The notes below the pieces were generated by a model. The model made no database searches. It was not told where the DNA came from and was given only the letters and a program-made list of their open reading frames with translations. 64,000 nucleotides of DNA. Source: Draconibacterium sp. Lineage in GTDB: Bacteria; Bacteroidota; Bacteroidia; Bacteroidales; Prolixibacteraceae. The stretch is from contig JADIYN010000010.1 of assembly GCA_016705335.1 (NCBI GenBank), positions 1-64,000 of the forward strand, written 5' to 3'. Positions 28,910-39,196 of the stretch are shown here, one piece after another. The stretch's first letter is position 1. Each line of letters begins with the position of its first letter. The position numbers and the translations under genes are program-made.

Positions 28910-29998
28910 ATGAAAAAAGTTTTAGAATGTGTCCCAAATTTTTCGGAAGGAAGAAACATGGCTGTAATCAAAGAGATTACAAATGCTATCGAAAGTGTTG
29001 AAGGAATTTCCTTGCTCAATGTTGATTCGGGTTTTGCCACAAACCGAACAGTAGTAACTTTTATTGGTTCGCCCGAAGATGTTATTGAAGCTGCGTTTCG
29101 GGGGATTAAAAAGGCTGCCGAAGTTATTAATATGAAGTTGCAAATTGGAGAACACCTGCGTTTTGGTGCTACTGATGTTTGTCCGTTGATACCGATTTCA
29201 AATATTTCGATGGAAGAAACTGTTGAATATGCACGAAAACTTGCAGAAAGAGTTGGTAACGAATTGGGAATCCCTGTATTTTGTTACGAACAGGCAGCTT
29301 TTTGGGAAGAACGAAAAAGTTTGGCTAATTGTCGCTCAGGAGAATACGAGGGTTTGAAAAAGAAGATTGAAAGCGAAAAATGGAGACCCGATTTTGGTCC
29401 TTCGCAGTGGAATGAAAATATTGCCAGAACTGGTGCGACAGCAATCGGCGCGCGTAATTATCTGATTGCTTTCAATATCAATCTGAGTACAACTTCAACT
29501 CGCATTGCAAATTTAATAGCACATGAAGTTCGTGAATCGGGACGGATAAAACGAGAGGGCGATCCCTTTACAGGAGAAATTGTTTTTGATGAAAATGGTA
29601 AACCGGTTCGAATTCCCGGAACCTTAAAAAAAACGCGGGCAATGGGCTGGTATATTGAAGAGTATGGAATTGCCCAGGTTTCAATGAATTTGATGGATAT
29701 TGATATAACGCCCGTTCACATTGCATTTGAAGAAGTTTGTGAAAGAGCTCGTTTGCACGGAATTAAGGTAACCGGTTCTGAGTTGATCGGGTTGATCCCT
29801 TTGCAGGCGATGTTAAATGCGGGTAAATATTTTCTCTGGAAACAGCAACTTTCAACTGAAATTTCTAAAGAGGAAATCATTCAGGTTGCAATAAACTCGC
29901 TGGGATTAAATGAGTTGGCACCTTTCGATCCAATGAAAAAAATCATTGAATATGTTATTGTAGAAAAAGCTGGCAATCAACAGGAACATGCAAATTGA
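28910..29998 (+). CDS. ftcD: Glutamate formimidoyltransferase
   Basis: Transfers the formimino group from formiminoglutamate, the hutI product, to tetrahydrofolate. The 362-residue protein has the N- and C-subdomain blocks of the transferase: KKVLECVPNFSEGRNM, GEHLRFGATDVCPLIP with the catalytic His, RTGATAIGARNYLIAFNINL, and YGIAQVSMNLMDIDITPVHIAFEEV. No fused cyclodeaminase domain. Start ATG 28910 gives the standard MKKVLECVPNFSEG. The end lies 14 bases from the convergent mutS2 end. Confidence 0.95.
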   Translation: MKKVLECVPNFSEGRNMAVIKEITNAIESVEGISLLNVDSGFATNRTVVTFIGSPEDVIEAAFRGIKKAAEVINMKLQIGEHLRFGATDVCPLIPISNISMEETVEYARKLAERVGNELGIPVFCYEQAAFWEERKSLANCRSGEYEGLKKKIESEKWRPDFGPSQWNENIARTGATAIGARNYLIAFNINLSTTSTRIANLIAHEVRESGRIKREGDPFTGEIVFDENGKPVRIPGTLKKTRAMGWYIEEYGIAQVSMNLMDIDITPVHIAFEEVCERARLHGIKVTGSELIGLIPLQAMLNAGKYFLWKQQLSTEISKEEIIQVAINSLGLNELAPFDPMKKIIEYVIVEKAGNQQEHAN

Positions 29999-30012
29999 AA
30001 AGGACAACTTTT

Positions 30013-32434
30013 TTAAGATAGATTTATTACAGTTATTCCCGCTCCGCCAAAATCAACATGTTCGTCTTTAAATGAACTTATTGCAGGTTCAGTTTTCAGG
30101 TAATTCCTGATTATTTCTTTTAAAATACCGTTTCCTTTTCCGTGTAAAATGCGAAGCTGACTTACATTAAACATGATCGCTTCATCAATAAATTCCTGAA
30201 TGATTGAGATGGCTTCCTCAGCCCTTTTTCCACGGATATCGATTTCCGATTTGAATGTAAGTCGTTTTTCTGATAAACCTGAAGCTAAACGCGATTTTCC
30301 TGCATTCCGGTTTTTCTCTATTCGTTTTGCCTCATTGTTGCTTACACGTTCAATTTGGTCAGCAGGAAGTGTTGTAATGAGCTGGCCGAAAGCAATTACA
30401 GCATTTTTTTTGTTAATTTCGATGAGGTCGCCAACAGTTATCTGACCTGTAATTCGAACTTTATCACCGGGCTTAAGTTCGGGTTCTTCTTCCAATTCCG
30501 GTTTCAAAACAACTGGCTTCGATTTTTCCGGTCGCCGCTGGTTACGTTCTTTTTCGCGTTCCTGAAGTTTTTTTATTTTTTGGTCGATTAAATTATCTTC
30601 AGATGACGTTTTCTGAATGATTTCATTTTTCAGTGTCACCAGATTTTCGCGGGCTTTTTTGGTTTTCTCTTTTTCGGCCTGCTCTTTTTTGATTTCGTGA
30701 ATCGTGTTTTCAATCTTTTTATTTACACCGGAAAGCAAAACTTCGGCCTCTTCTTTGGCCTTCTTCATAATTTCTTTCCGCTGTTTCTGGGTTTCTTTTA
30801 GTTCGGTTTCGTAGGTAGCGGCCATTTCATCAAGCATTTTTTCAACTTTCCTGATTTTTTCGCGCTTGCTTTCCCAGTAACGTTTGTCGCGGTTTATCTG
30901 CCGAAGATTTCTGTCAAAATCGATATGATCTTTTCCTATTTTCTCTGTGGCGTTGGCTAAAATATCCTCGGGTAAACCAATTTTTCTGGCAATTTCGAAT
31001 GCGAAAGAACTGCCGGGTTTTCCAATTTCAAGTTGAAAAAGTGGGTTCATGTTTTGCGAATCATACAACATTGCGCCATTTTCAATCCCTTCCGCCGACG
31101 ATGCAAAATGTTTCAGGTTGGTGTAATGGGTTGTTATTACGCCAAAAGTGCGCATCTGGTTTAGTTTGTCAAGAATCGATTCGGCAATTGCACCGCCCAG
31201 CATCGGTTCGGTTCCGGTGCCAAATTCATCGATTAAAATCAACGTGTTTTCGTCGCTGTTTTTCACAAAATGTTTCATGTTCATCAAATGCGAACTGTAG
31301 GTACTCAGGTCGTTTTCAAGCGACTGTTCATCACCAATATCAATAAAAACCTGGCTGAAAATTCCGGTTCTGCTGCCTTCGCTGATTGGAATCAGAAGTC
31401 CGCACTGCAACATGTATTGCAGCAATCCGACTGTTTTCAGGCAAACCGATTTTCCTCCTGCATTGGGGCCCGAAATCAGCAAAATATGTTTTTCGGGAGT
31501 GAGCCGGATATTTAGCGGAACAATTTTTCGTTTCTCCCTTTTCAATGTTTTCATTAAAAGCGGGTGAATAGCCTGTTGCCAATCGATAACAGAGTTTGCA
31601 ACAAATTCAGGTTTTATTGCATTGAATTCTAAAGCGAGCAATGCTTTTGAACGGATAAAATCGATTTCGCCAAGAAAATCGTAGGAGTAAAACAAATCAT
31701 CCAGATAAGGGCGGATATCGTTTGAAAAATCAGTAAGAATCTTAACAATTTCGCGTCGTTCAGCATATTCAAGTTCGCGAATTTCGTTGTTCATTTCAAC
31801 TATTTCGTTGGGTTCAACATACGAAGTTTTTCCGGTTGACGATTCATCATAAATAATCCCTTTTAGTTTTCGCTTGTTACCTGCCGAAATTGGAATTACA
31901 GCGCGACCGTCGCGGATAGAAACCGTTGCATCGTCATCAACCAGCCCATCTTTTTGAGCCTGTTTTAAAATGGCATGCAACCGTTTCGACATGTTTGATT
32001 GCCGGGTAAGAATGTCTTTTCTTATTTGTGCAAGTTCAGATGTTGCGTTGTCGCGTATTTTGCCAAATTTATTCAGAATATTGTCGATGCGGTCGTAAAT
32101 GTAAAAAGAATACAATTGCCCGAACAGATTCCAGGGAACGTTTTAAATCAAAGAGTTCAGACGTTTCCAGAAATCGCCCTTCAATCCTTATTTTTTTCAG
32201 GGCTTCCCGTAAATCGTAAAAATGGCTGGAAGGGAAATTATCGAATTCACGCACTATCCTGCAAAATTCGTCAACTTCGCCCAATTGGTTTTCAATGCTT
32301 TCAAAATTGAGTTGGAACTGCATTTCGTCAACCCATTCCAGGCCCATGTTGCTCAGGCATTTTTCGTGCAACATTTCGCGAATGCGGTCGAAACCTATTT
32401 TCGATTCAAAATTTTCAGGATAAAATTTTTGCAT
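30013..32434 (-). CDS. mutS2: MutS2 (Smr-domain endonuclease/ribosome splitting ATPase), one frameshift
   Basis: Around 807 residues. Lacks the mismatch-recognition domain of MutS. It has the lever/clamp region, the ATPase with ISGPNAGGKSVCLKTVGLL (Walker A) and LILIDEFGTGTEPMLGGAI (Walker B), then a long charged coiled coil with KPGDKVRITGQ (KOW-like), and the C-terminal Smr nuclease EIDIRGKRAEEAI and LRILHGKGNGILKEII. The first 106 or so residues (MQKFYPENFESKIGFDRIRE) are in another frame; the break is at the A run 32103-32107 on the plus strand (five, four or seven expected). Known to act on recombination intermediates and on collided ribosomes. Confidence 0.93.
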
Positions 32435-32638
32435 TGTAACGTTTCAAATTCTGGGCAAAAATAGGGAAAGGAGTTGAAGTTTCAAGTTGAAAGTTTATAG
32501 TTTCAAGTTATTGAGGAATACAGATGGCAGAACTTTCCTGCTTCAGTTAAAAAAAATCTGATGATGAATTCATAACAGAAAAATAGTAGTTTTATAAAAA
32601 AAACCAAATTATTGTTATCTAAACCTAAAACTGATTCT

Positions 32639-33304
32639 ATGAATTTCAAACATTTTTACTTCAGCATAATTTTGTTATTTGTAAGTTCTGCTGCTTTAGC
32701 GCAATCACTTGAACTTGGGGCAAATTTTGCAAGCAGCAACGTAAATTATTATAAAAATGTTTTTGGGGGGAACATTGCCTACATCCAACATTTTAAAAAA
32801 CAATTTGTGTTTGTTCAATACAAATACGCTTTTAAAAACAATTCATATTCAAATTTTAGTGGAGGACTTAATTTGGGTGAATACGATGCTCAAAAAGTTG
32901 ATGGAACCGTAATAAACCAATCAATAAAACTTGGGTTAGCACAAAAACTGATAAACACCTCTGAATTGTGTCTGTCATTAGGTGCAAGCGGAAGTTTAAA
33001 CTACCTGACATTTGATGAAGATATAATTAGCATTGCATTTTCTGAAAACAGGGACGGATTGCTTTACAAATACAATAAGAAAGAGAGTTTCAGCAATCGA
33101 TTAGGTTTTGGTGGATTCGTTGATATGGAATTAAAACAAATTCTTTTTAAACGCTTGTCACTGTTTTCAAGGGTTGAAGCGGGTTATGTAAGTTTGGTTC
33201 CAACAAAGCACATTCAACGCGGTTTATCATTTTCAAAAATTGATTTTTCAAGTGTTGAATTTATGTTTGGTATGAGGTTCGATCTGAAAAAGGAAGCAAA
33301 CTAA
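32639..33304 (+). CDS. Predicted outer-membrane beta-barrel protein, unknown
   Basis: A 221-residue exported protein with signal peptide MNFKHFYFSIILLFVSSAALAQ. The mature part alternates polar and aromatic residues in strand-like stretches (GNIAYIQHFKKQFVFVQYKYAF, GFGGFVDMELKQILFKRLSLFSRVEAGYVSL, VEFMFGMRFDLKKE), typical of small porin-like barrels in Bacteroidota. Family not recognised. ATG 32639 is preferred over an upstream frame start at 32612 because it opens the signal peptide. It stands alone between mutS2 and the AGCS transporter. Confidence 0.7.
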   Translation: MNFKHFYFSIILLFVSSAALAQSLELGANFASSNVNYYKNVFGGNIAYIQHFKKQFVFVQYKYAFKNNSYSNFSGGLNLGEYDAQKVDGTVINQSIKLGLAQKLINTSELCLSLGASGSLNYLTFDEDIISIAFSENRDGLLYKYNKKESFSNRLGFGGFVDMELKQILFKRLSLFSRVEAGYVSLVPTKHIQRGLSFSKIDFSSVEFMFGMRFDLKKEAN

Positions 33305-33343
33305 CCAACGCTTTGAACTTTGAACCCTCAACTTTAAACTGTT

Positions 33344-35023
33344 TTATCCTTTCGGCACTTTCTCATCCGGAAAACGGTTGGCATATTCTTTCCAGAACAA
33401 TTTTACTTCGTTTTTCATCTCTTTTGAAAGCGATAAGATCCCGAACAGGTTGGGAATCGTCATCAGTGCGATGGTAATTCCCGAAAGTGTCCAGATAATA
33501 GTAGTATCGGTAAATGAAGCCAGGAAAAATCCGATAACGTAAACGATATGGTAATAAATTACTTTACTTGAACCAAACAAGTAGGTAATTGCCCTGTCGC
33601 CGTAATATGACCAGCTGATGGCGGTTGAAAAGGCAAACAAAAGCAAGCCGAAAGCAACCACGTATTTCCCGTAATCGCCAAACCAGCTTCGCGAAAAGGC
33701 AACAGTAGTAAGCGGCGCGCTATGCAAAAGCGATTTTCCGGAAATACTCAATCCTTGCTGGCTTACCAGTTTTCCTTTATCAAAACCAATTGAACCTGAA
33801 TATGGCTGATTATTCATAAAAACTTTTACTTCTTCGGCAACCGAACGTGAATGAATCATTGTTGGCTGATTTTCAATAATACCGTTTACCACATTGAGTT
33901 GGCCTGAAAATAAAGGTAAATCAGCTTTTTTCGCCAGAAAATGATATAGTTTGTCAACGTCCTGTTCGTTTTTATCAGAATAAGTATCGTTCAACACAAC
34001 AAGGTCAGCAACCTGAAATTTATTCTCAAATTTTTCTTTCCAAACACCTGATGATAGAATTACCAACCCGGTGAGTGTACAAATAATAATGGTATCGATA
34101 AAAGGTTCGAAAAGTGCAACAAGTCCTTCAGAAACAGGTTCGTGGGCGCGGGCTGCAGCGTGTGCAATCGGCGCCGATCCCTGTCCTGCTTCATTCGAAA
34201 ATAAACCGCGGTTAACTCCGCGGTTAAAAGCAAACGCAACACTTCCACCCAGAAAACCTCCGGCAGCGGCAGTACCAGTAAAAAGGTCGCTACCAATTTC
34301 CATTATCGAAGGAATAATATTCTGGTAATTGTACAGAATTACGCCAAGCGCACCAATGAAATATACAATTGCCATAAATGGAGTAAGCTTTTCGGTAACC
34401 TTGGCAATTCGCTTAATACCGCCAATAATAATGATGGCAAGTAAAACGGTAAGAATACCACCGGTGAGCATGTGATTGATGCCTGCTGTTTCGTACAACG
34501 AGTTGGCGATGCTGTTTATTTGAGGCAAACTTCCGGTTCCGAACGAAGACAAAACAGTTGCTACGGCAAAAATTACAGCCAGCCATTTCATGTTCAACCG
34601 GTTTTTCATGTAATACATTGGTCCGCCCGAAATTGAACCATCCTGTGCAATTTCACGGTATTTGTGTGAAAGCGTAACTTCCACGAATTTAGTGGTCATT
34701 CCGACTGCCGCTGTAACCAACATCCAAAACAGAGCTGCCGGTCCGCCCAAATGGATGGCCAGCGCAACACCTGCAATATTTCCGGTTCCGACTGTGCCTG
34801 ATAAAGCAGTTGCCAATGCCTGAAAGTGGGAGGTATCGCCAACATCACCGGGGCGGTCAAATTTTCCACGAACGATGCGAAATGCGGGTTTTAAATATCT
34901 GAACTGAGGAAATTTTAAATAAATAGTAAAAAATAAACCTGTACCGAGCAGTAAAAAAACAAACCACTGTGATCCGCCAATGTAACCGTCGATTAAAGAA
35001 AGAATGTCATTGATTTTGTTCAT
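33344..35023 (-). CDS. AGCS-family alanine/glycine:cation symporter with a large insert
   Basis: A 559-residue sodium-coupled amino-acid transporter. Typical blocks: ALATALSGTVGTGNIAGVALAI, GGPMYYMKNRL, FGTGSLPQINSIANSL, RGLFSNEAGQGSAPIAHAAA, and GLLLFAFSTAISWSYYGDRA. Most members are near 450 residues; here residues ~328-432 (VWKEKFENKFQVADL to SGKSLLHSAPL) form a soluble segment inserted before a late membrane helix. Which amino acid is carried is not shown by the sequence. Confidence 0.93.
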   Translation of the reverse strand: MNKINDILSLIDGYIGGSQWFVFLLLGTGLFFTIYLKFPQFRYLKPAFRIVRGKFDRPGDVGDTSHFQALATALSGTVGTGNIAGVALAIHLGGPAALFWMLVTAAVGMTTKFVEVTLSHKYREIAQDGSISGGPMYYMKNRLNMKWLAVIFAVATVLSSFGTGSLPQINSIANSLYETAGINHMLTGGILTVLLAIIIIGGIKRIAKVTEKLTPFMAIVYFIGALGVILYNYQNIIPSIMEIGSDLFTGTAAAGGFLGGSVAFAFNRGVNRGLFSNEAGQGSAPIAHAAARAHEPVSEGLVALFEPFIDTIIICTLTGLVILSSGVWKEKFENKFQVADLVVLNDTYSDKNEQDVDKLYHFLAKKADLPLFSGQLNVVNGIIENQPTMIHSRSVAEEVKVFMNNQPYSGSIGFDKGKLVSQQGLSISGKSLLHSAPLTTVAFSRSWFGDYGKYVVAFGLLLFAFSTAISWSYYGDRAITYLFGSSKVIYYHIVYVIGFFLASFTDTTIIWTLSGITIALMTIPNLFGILSLSKEMKNEVKLFWKEYANRFPDEKVPKG

Positions 35024-35247
35024 TAAAGTTGGTTGTTGCTATAATTTCTGCTAAAAATAGCATTCTATTTTAAAAAGTTGGGATTTAATTTTGTTCAATT
35101 TACTGTTTGATAAAATTGGTGAAACCGAAAACAACTCATCTGCGGAAAATTTATTTGCTAAAAAGTTCTATTTTATTTTTATAAACCTAAAAACTGAGTA
35201 ACAAATAGTCGTACTTTCGTGGCATATAATAACAAATAATTTAAGCC

Positions 35248-35499
35248 ATGTTACCAAAATTTTTACTTGCCGACAATTCTCAGGAAACGCCCGATACAAT
35301 TTTTGTAGTCCACACCGAAATGCCACGGTTTATAGTTGAATCGGATATTGATGATTTTTGGAGCAACCAGGATGTACACTGGATTGATGGTGAACCCGGT
35401 GATGAAGAAATGATTTCTGACCTGTTGGAAGCTGCTGAAGAATTCCTTGAAAAGGAGTTTGAAAATGAAGAGAAGTTGAGTGAAGAAGATGATGATTAG
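35248..35499 (+). CDS. Small very acidic protein, unknown
   Basis: Eighty-three residues, starting MLPKFLLADNSQETPDTIFVVHTEMPRF and ending in a Glu/Asp-rich tail (FENEEKLSEEDDD). No signal peptide or membrane segment. A TACTTTCG element at 35212-35219 resembles the -7 box and supports expression. I do not recognise a family; the coherent N-terminus and promoter make it likely real. Confidence 0.65.
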   Translation: MLPKFLLADNSQETPDTIFVVHTEMPRFIVESDIDDFWSNQDVHWIDGEPGDEEMISDLLEAAEEFLEKEFENEEKLSEEDDD

Positions 35500-35673
35500 T
35501 TAGTGGGGAAATATAATTTTATAGTTCCTGTAGTTACTTTCTGAAAATTGTTCTCTTTGTTTTTCTTGATCTGTAAAAACTGCTTTTAGTTGGCTTTAAG
35601 GGTTTTAGGATTCATTATAATTTTGAATAGTGAATTGGCACAAAATATTAAATAACCTATTTAACAAAACCAA

Positions 35674-36761
35674 ATGAGTGAATCTATAAATCTTACCAAA
35701 GAACAGGGACGCATTTTATCAATCGATTTTTTTCGTGGGTTTACCATGTTTATGCTGGTTGGCGGAGTAGAAGGATTATTCTCACAACTTGATCCTGAAA
35801 AAGTGGTGCTGTAATTAATTTTTTCAGCAACAATTAACGCATGTACCCTGGGAAGGACTTCATTCATGGGATCTGATTCAACCTTTTTTATGTTTATAGT
35901 TGGTTGCCATGCCTTTTCCTTATCGCGAAGATGGGAAAGGGGAGACAGCTGGAAAAAAACATTTTACCATGTTCTTACCAGGTGTTTTTTTCTGCTGGTA
36001 ATTGGCTGGGCAATCAGTTCAAGTGCAACAACTTCCAACTTCAATAATGTTATGGCCCAGTTATCTGTTACTTATTTAATTGCTTTTCTGATCATGCGAT
36101 TTGAAATAAAGTGGCAGCTAATAATTTCGTTTGCATTGATTCTAATTACAGATTTGTTGTACAGGTACTGGCCGGTTGAAGGATTTAACCATGCATTTGT
36201 AGCAGGTGAAAATTTTGGATCGTGGACAGATATGATGCTCACAGGAAGCATTGAGCATGGAGATTGGGTGCCGTTTAATGCAATTCCTACCACTGCACAT
36301 ACAATTTGGGGTGTTCTGGTTGGCATGCTTTTAAAAAATGACTGGTCGCCCAAAAGGAAGATAATCACACTTTTATCTATTGGAACTGCAGGCGTAGTTA
36401 TTGGATTTGCAATGAGCCCCTACATTCCAATTATTAAACACATTTGCACAAGTTCGTTTATTATTGTCAGTGGTGGATGGTGTTTAATCGGAATGGGAAT
36501 ATCTTATTGGTTTATTGATGTATTGCAATTCAGAAAAGTTCCGATGTTTTTTGCGGTTTTGGTATGAATCCGTTGTTTATTTACCTGATGGCTGGCAGTT
36601 TCCGTAATTTTTTCAGAAGTCTGACAACTCCGTTTATTTCAAGGATTTTCGGTTGGACAAATGAAGTAACAATTATTATTATTTCAACCGCAGTAATTGC
36701 AGCAATGTTATGGTATATATGTTATTTCCTTTATAAAAACAAAATTTTTATCCGCTTGTAA
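35674..36761 (+). CDS. DUF5009/HGSNAT-like multi-pass membrane acyltransferase, four frameshifts
   Basis: Membrane protein of the heparan-alpha-glucosaminide N-acetyltransferase-like group. The N-terminus RILSIDFFRGFTMFMLVGG and the segment VPWEGLHSWDLIQPFFMFIVG are typical; then about ten hydrophobic helices, with MNPLFIYLMAG near the end. Reading needs one extra base in each of four runs: A 35798-35802, T 35819-35824, T 35884-35889 and T 36557-36560. After that it is one frame of about 363 residues. Clustered -1 errors in homopolymers argue for miscalls rather than decay. Substrate unknown; likely an acyl group transfer to an extracytoplasmic sugar. Confidence 0.8.
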
Positions 36762-36834
36762 GAAATATTTTGGTTTGGCGATGCGGTAAAAGTGGGCTTC
36801 ACTCAAAGTGAAACCCTCACTCTTTTTAAAAATC

Positions 36835-38966
36835 TTACTGCTGAACCCCTTTTAACGATAGCTGAATTCTTTTTCTTGGCACATCAATCTCCTTTATCCT
36901 GACTTTAATGTGTTGTTGAAGTTTTACAATTTCATTGGGATCAGAAATAAAACGGTCGGCCATTTCTGAAACATGAATCAATCCCGATTCCTTTATTCCC
37001 AAATCGACAAATGCGCCGAAATTGGTGATGTTATTAACAATTCCGGGGAGTTCCATCCCTTCACGCAAATCATTTATTGAAAAAATTCCATCGGCAAATT
37101 CAAAAACCTTTATTGGTTTTCGCGGGTCGCGACCGGGTTTTAAAAGTTCGTTTTTAATATCGGTTAGTGTTGGCAAACCAACTTCGGCAGTAACATATTT
37201 CTGAAAATCTATTTGAGAAACCAATGTTTCATTTCGAACCAAATCGCTGATTTCGCATTTCAAATCTTTTGCAATTTGTTTTACAATTTTGTACGATTCG
37301 GGGTGGACTCCTGAATTATCCAACGGGTTTTTTGCTCCGGGAATACGAAGAAATCCAGCAGATTGTTCAAATGCCGCCGGCCCCATTCTTGCTACTTTTT
37401 TCAACTCTTCACGAGATGAAAAAGGCCCATTTTCTTTTCTGTAATTGGTAATGTTTTCTGCCAATGTTGGTCCCAATCCTGAAATATATGTAAGCAAATG
37501 TTTGCTGGCTGTATTCAGGTTTACTCCAACCGAATTTACACTGATTTCAACCACCGAATCGAGGCTGTTTTTAAGTTTTTTCTGATCAACATCATGCTGA
37601 TATTGTCCCACGCCAATACTTTTTGGGTCGATTTTTACAAGCTCTGCAAGTGGATCCATTAATCTTCTGCCTATAGAAACTGCACCCCGCACTGTAACAT
37701 CAGATTGCGGAAATTCCTGCCGCGCGACAGACGATGCTGAATAAACCGAAGCACCGTCCTCACTAACAACGTAAACCCGCAATTCACGATCAAAATGCAG
37801 GCGTTTGATAAAAGCCTCGGTTTCACGGCCTGCAGTTCCGTTGCCAATTGCGACTGCTTCAATTTTATACATTTCAACCATCGAGCTCAGTTTTTTGGCA
37901 GCCATTTTAAACTCTTCCTGTGGTTTGTGCGGGTAAATGGTTTCGTTGTGAAGCAGGTTTCCCTGCTCATCCAAACAAACTATTTTGCAACCTGTGCGGT
38001 AACCTGGGTCGATTGCCAAAATCCGTTTTTGCCCAAGCGGTGGTGCGAGCAAAAGCTGGCGAAGGTTTTCAGCAAAAACACGGATTGCTTCAACGTCGGC
38101 ATTTTCTTTTGTTAGATTGGCAAACTCGGTTTCTATGGAAGGTTGGATCAGTCGTTTCAGGCTGTCTTTTACTGCCAGTTCAACATGATCGGCACAGGTA
38201 TTTAATCCGGTTACAAAAAAACGGTTTAAATGTTCAAGTATTTTATCTGAGTCGGGAGTAATTGAAACCCGCAGAAATCCTTCGTTTTCACCACGGCGCA
38301 TGGCCAGTAAACGGTGCGACGGACATTTCTTCAAAGGTTCTTTCCAGTCGAAATAATCACGGTATTTTTCGGCTTCCACCTCTTTGCCTTTTATGATTTT
38401 TGATGTGATTTCGGCGCTGTTGTCAAATCCGCGGCGCACAATATTTCGGGCTTTTTCGTTTTCGTTAATCCATTCAGCAATAATATCGCGTGCTCCTTCC
38501 AAGGCATCTGCAACAGTTTTTACCTGGTCATTCAGGAACGAGACTGCTCTTGTTTCAATACTCCGTTCCAACTGTTTCATTATAATTTTTGCCAGTGGTT
38601 CAAGTCCCTTTTCTTTGGCAATTGTAGCTTTTGTGCGGCGTTTGGGTTTGTAGGGCAGGTAAATATCTTCCAGTTCAACTGCATCAAAACAATTCTCTAT
38701 CCGGTTTTTAAGTTCCGGTGTTAAAAGTTCCTGTTCATCAATAGTTTTTAATACTGTTTCCTTTCTTTTTCGAGTTCAGTATATTTTTCGTTGAGTTCTT
38801 TTATATTTAAAACCTGCACTTCATCCAGGCTTCCTGTGCGTTCTTTCCTGTATCGCGAAATAAACGGGACTGTAGCGCCTTCGTTCAGCAAACCTATTGT
38901 ATTGGTAACCTGGTTCACTTTAATACCAAGTGTTTGGGAGATTATATCGAGAATTATGGTGTTCAT
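36835..38966 (-). CDS. tex: Tex family S1 RNA-binding protein, one frameshift
   Basis: Transcription accessory protein Tex, ~710 residues. N-terminal helical part (INEGAT-like stretch LLNEGATVPFISRYRKERTGSLDE), YqgF/RNase H-like domain (RILAIDPGYRTGCKIVCLDEQG), helix-hairpin-helix (TYISGLGPTLAENITNYRKENG), and a C-terminal S1 domain (NITNFGAFVDLGIKESGLIHVS). The frame breaks near 38757-38759 (three T on the plus strand, four expected); the missing link reads LKTIDEQELLTPELKNRIEN and LEDIYLPYKPKRRTKATIA. Nucleic-acid binding, role in transcription/translation. Confidence 0.93.
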
Positions 38967-39032
38967 AATTTTGTATTTTATTGCAAAAATAGAAAAGAAA
39001 AGGAATTTAAGTTTTTAAAAAGTGCAACGGTT

Positions 39033-39100
39033 TGTGTTATCCCAGGTGTCGCGGTTTTTAACTGCGATGACCTGAATAGAGGTTAAAATCTGGGACACTC
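39033..39100. repeat. Nested inverted repeat upstream of ffh
   Basis: Outer arms TCCCAG and CTGGGA (39040-39045 region and 39089-39094), inner hairpin TCGCGGTT/AACTGCGA around 39049-39068 with G-U type mismatch. Looks like an interspersed repeat rather than a terminator, since no T-run follows. Confidence 0.5.
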
Positions 39101-39118
39101 CCGAACCAAAACTTTTTC

Positions 39119-39160
39119 CTTAATCTTTAAACTTTTAGCTTTAAACTTTAAACTATAAAC
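39119..39160. repeat. Heptad-like A/T repeat tract
   Basis: Five degenerate copies of CTTTAAA-type heptads between the inverted repeat and the ffh -7 element. Same type as at 2960. Confidence 0.55.
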
Positions 39161-39162
39161 AG

Positions 39163-39170
39163 TATTTTTG
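39163..39170 (+). promoter_or_regulatory. -7 promoter element of ffh
   Basis: TATTTTTG, fits TAnnTTTG, 26 bases before the ffh ATG. No clear -33 box; the heptad repeat occupies that position. Confidence 0.5.
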
Positions 39171-39196
39171 CACCTCATTTTTTAAGATTTAAAACA

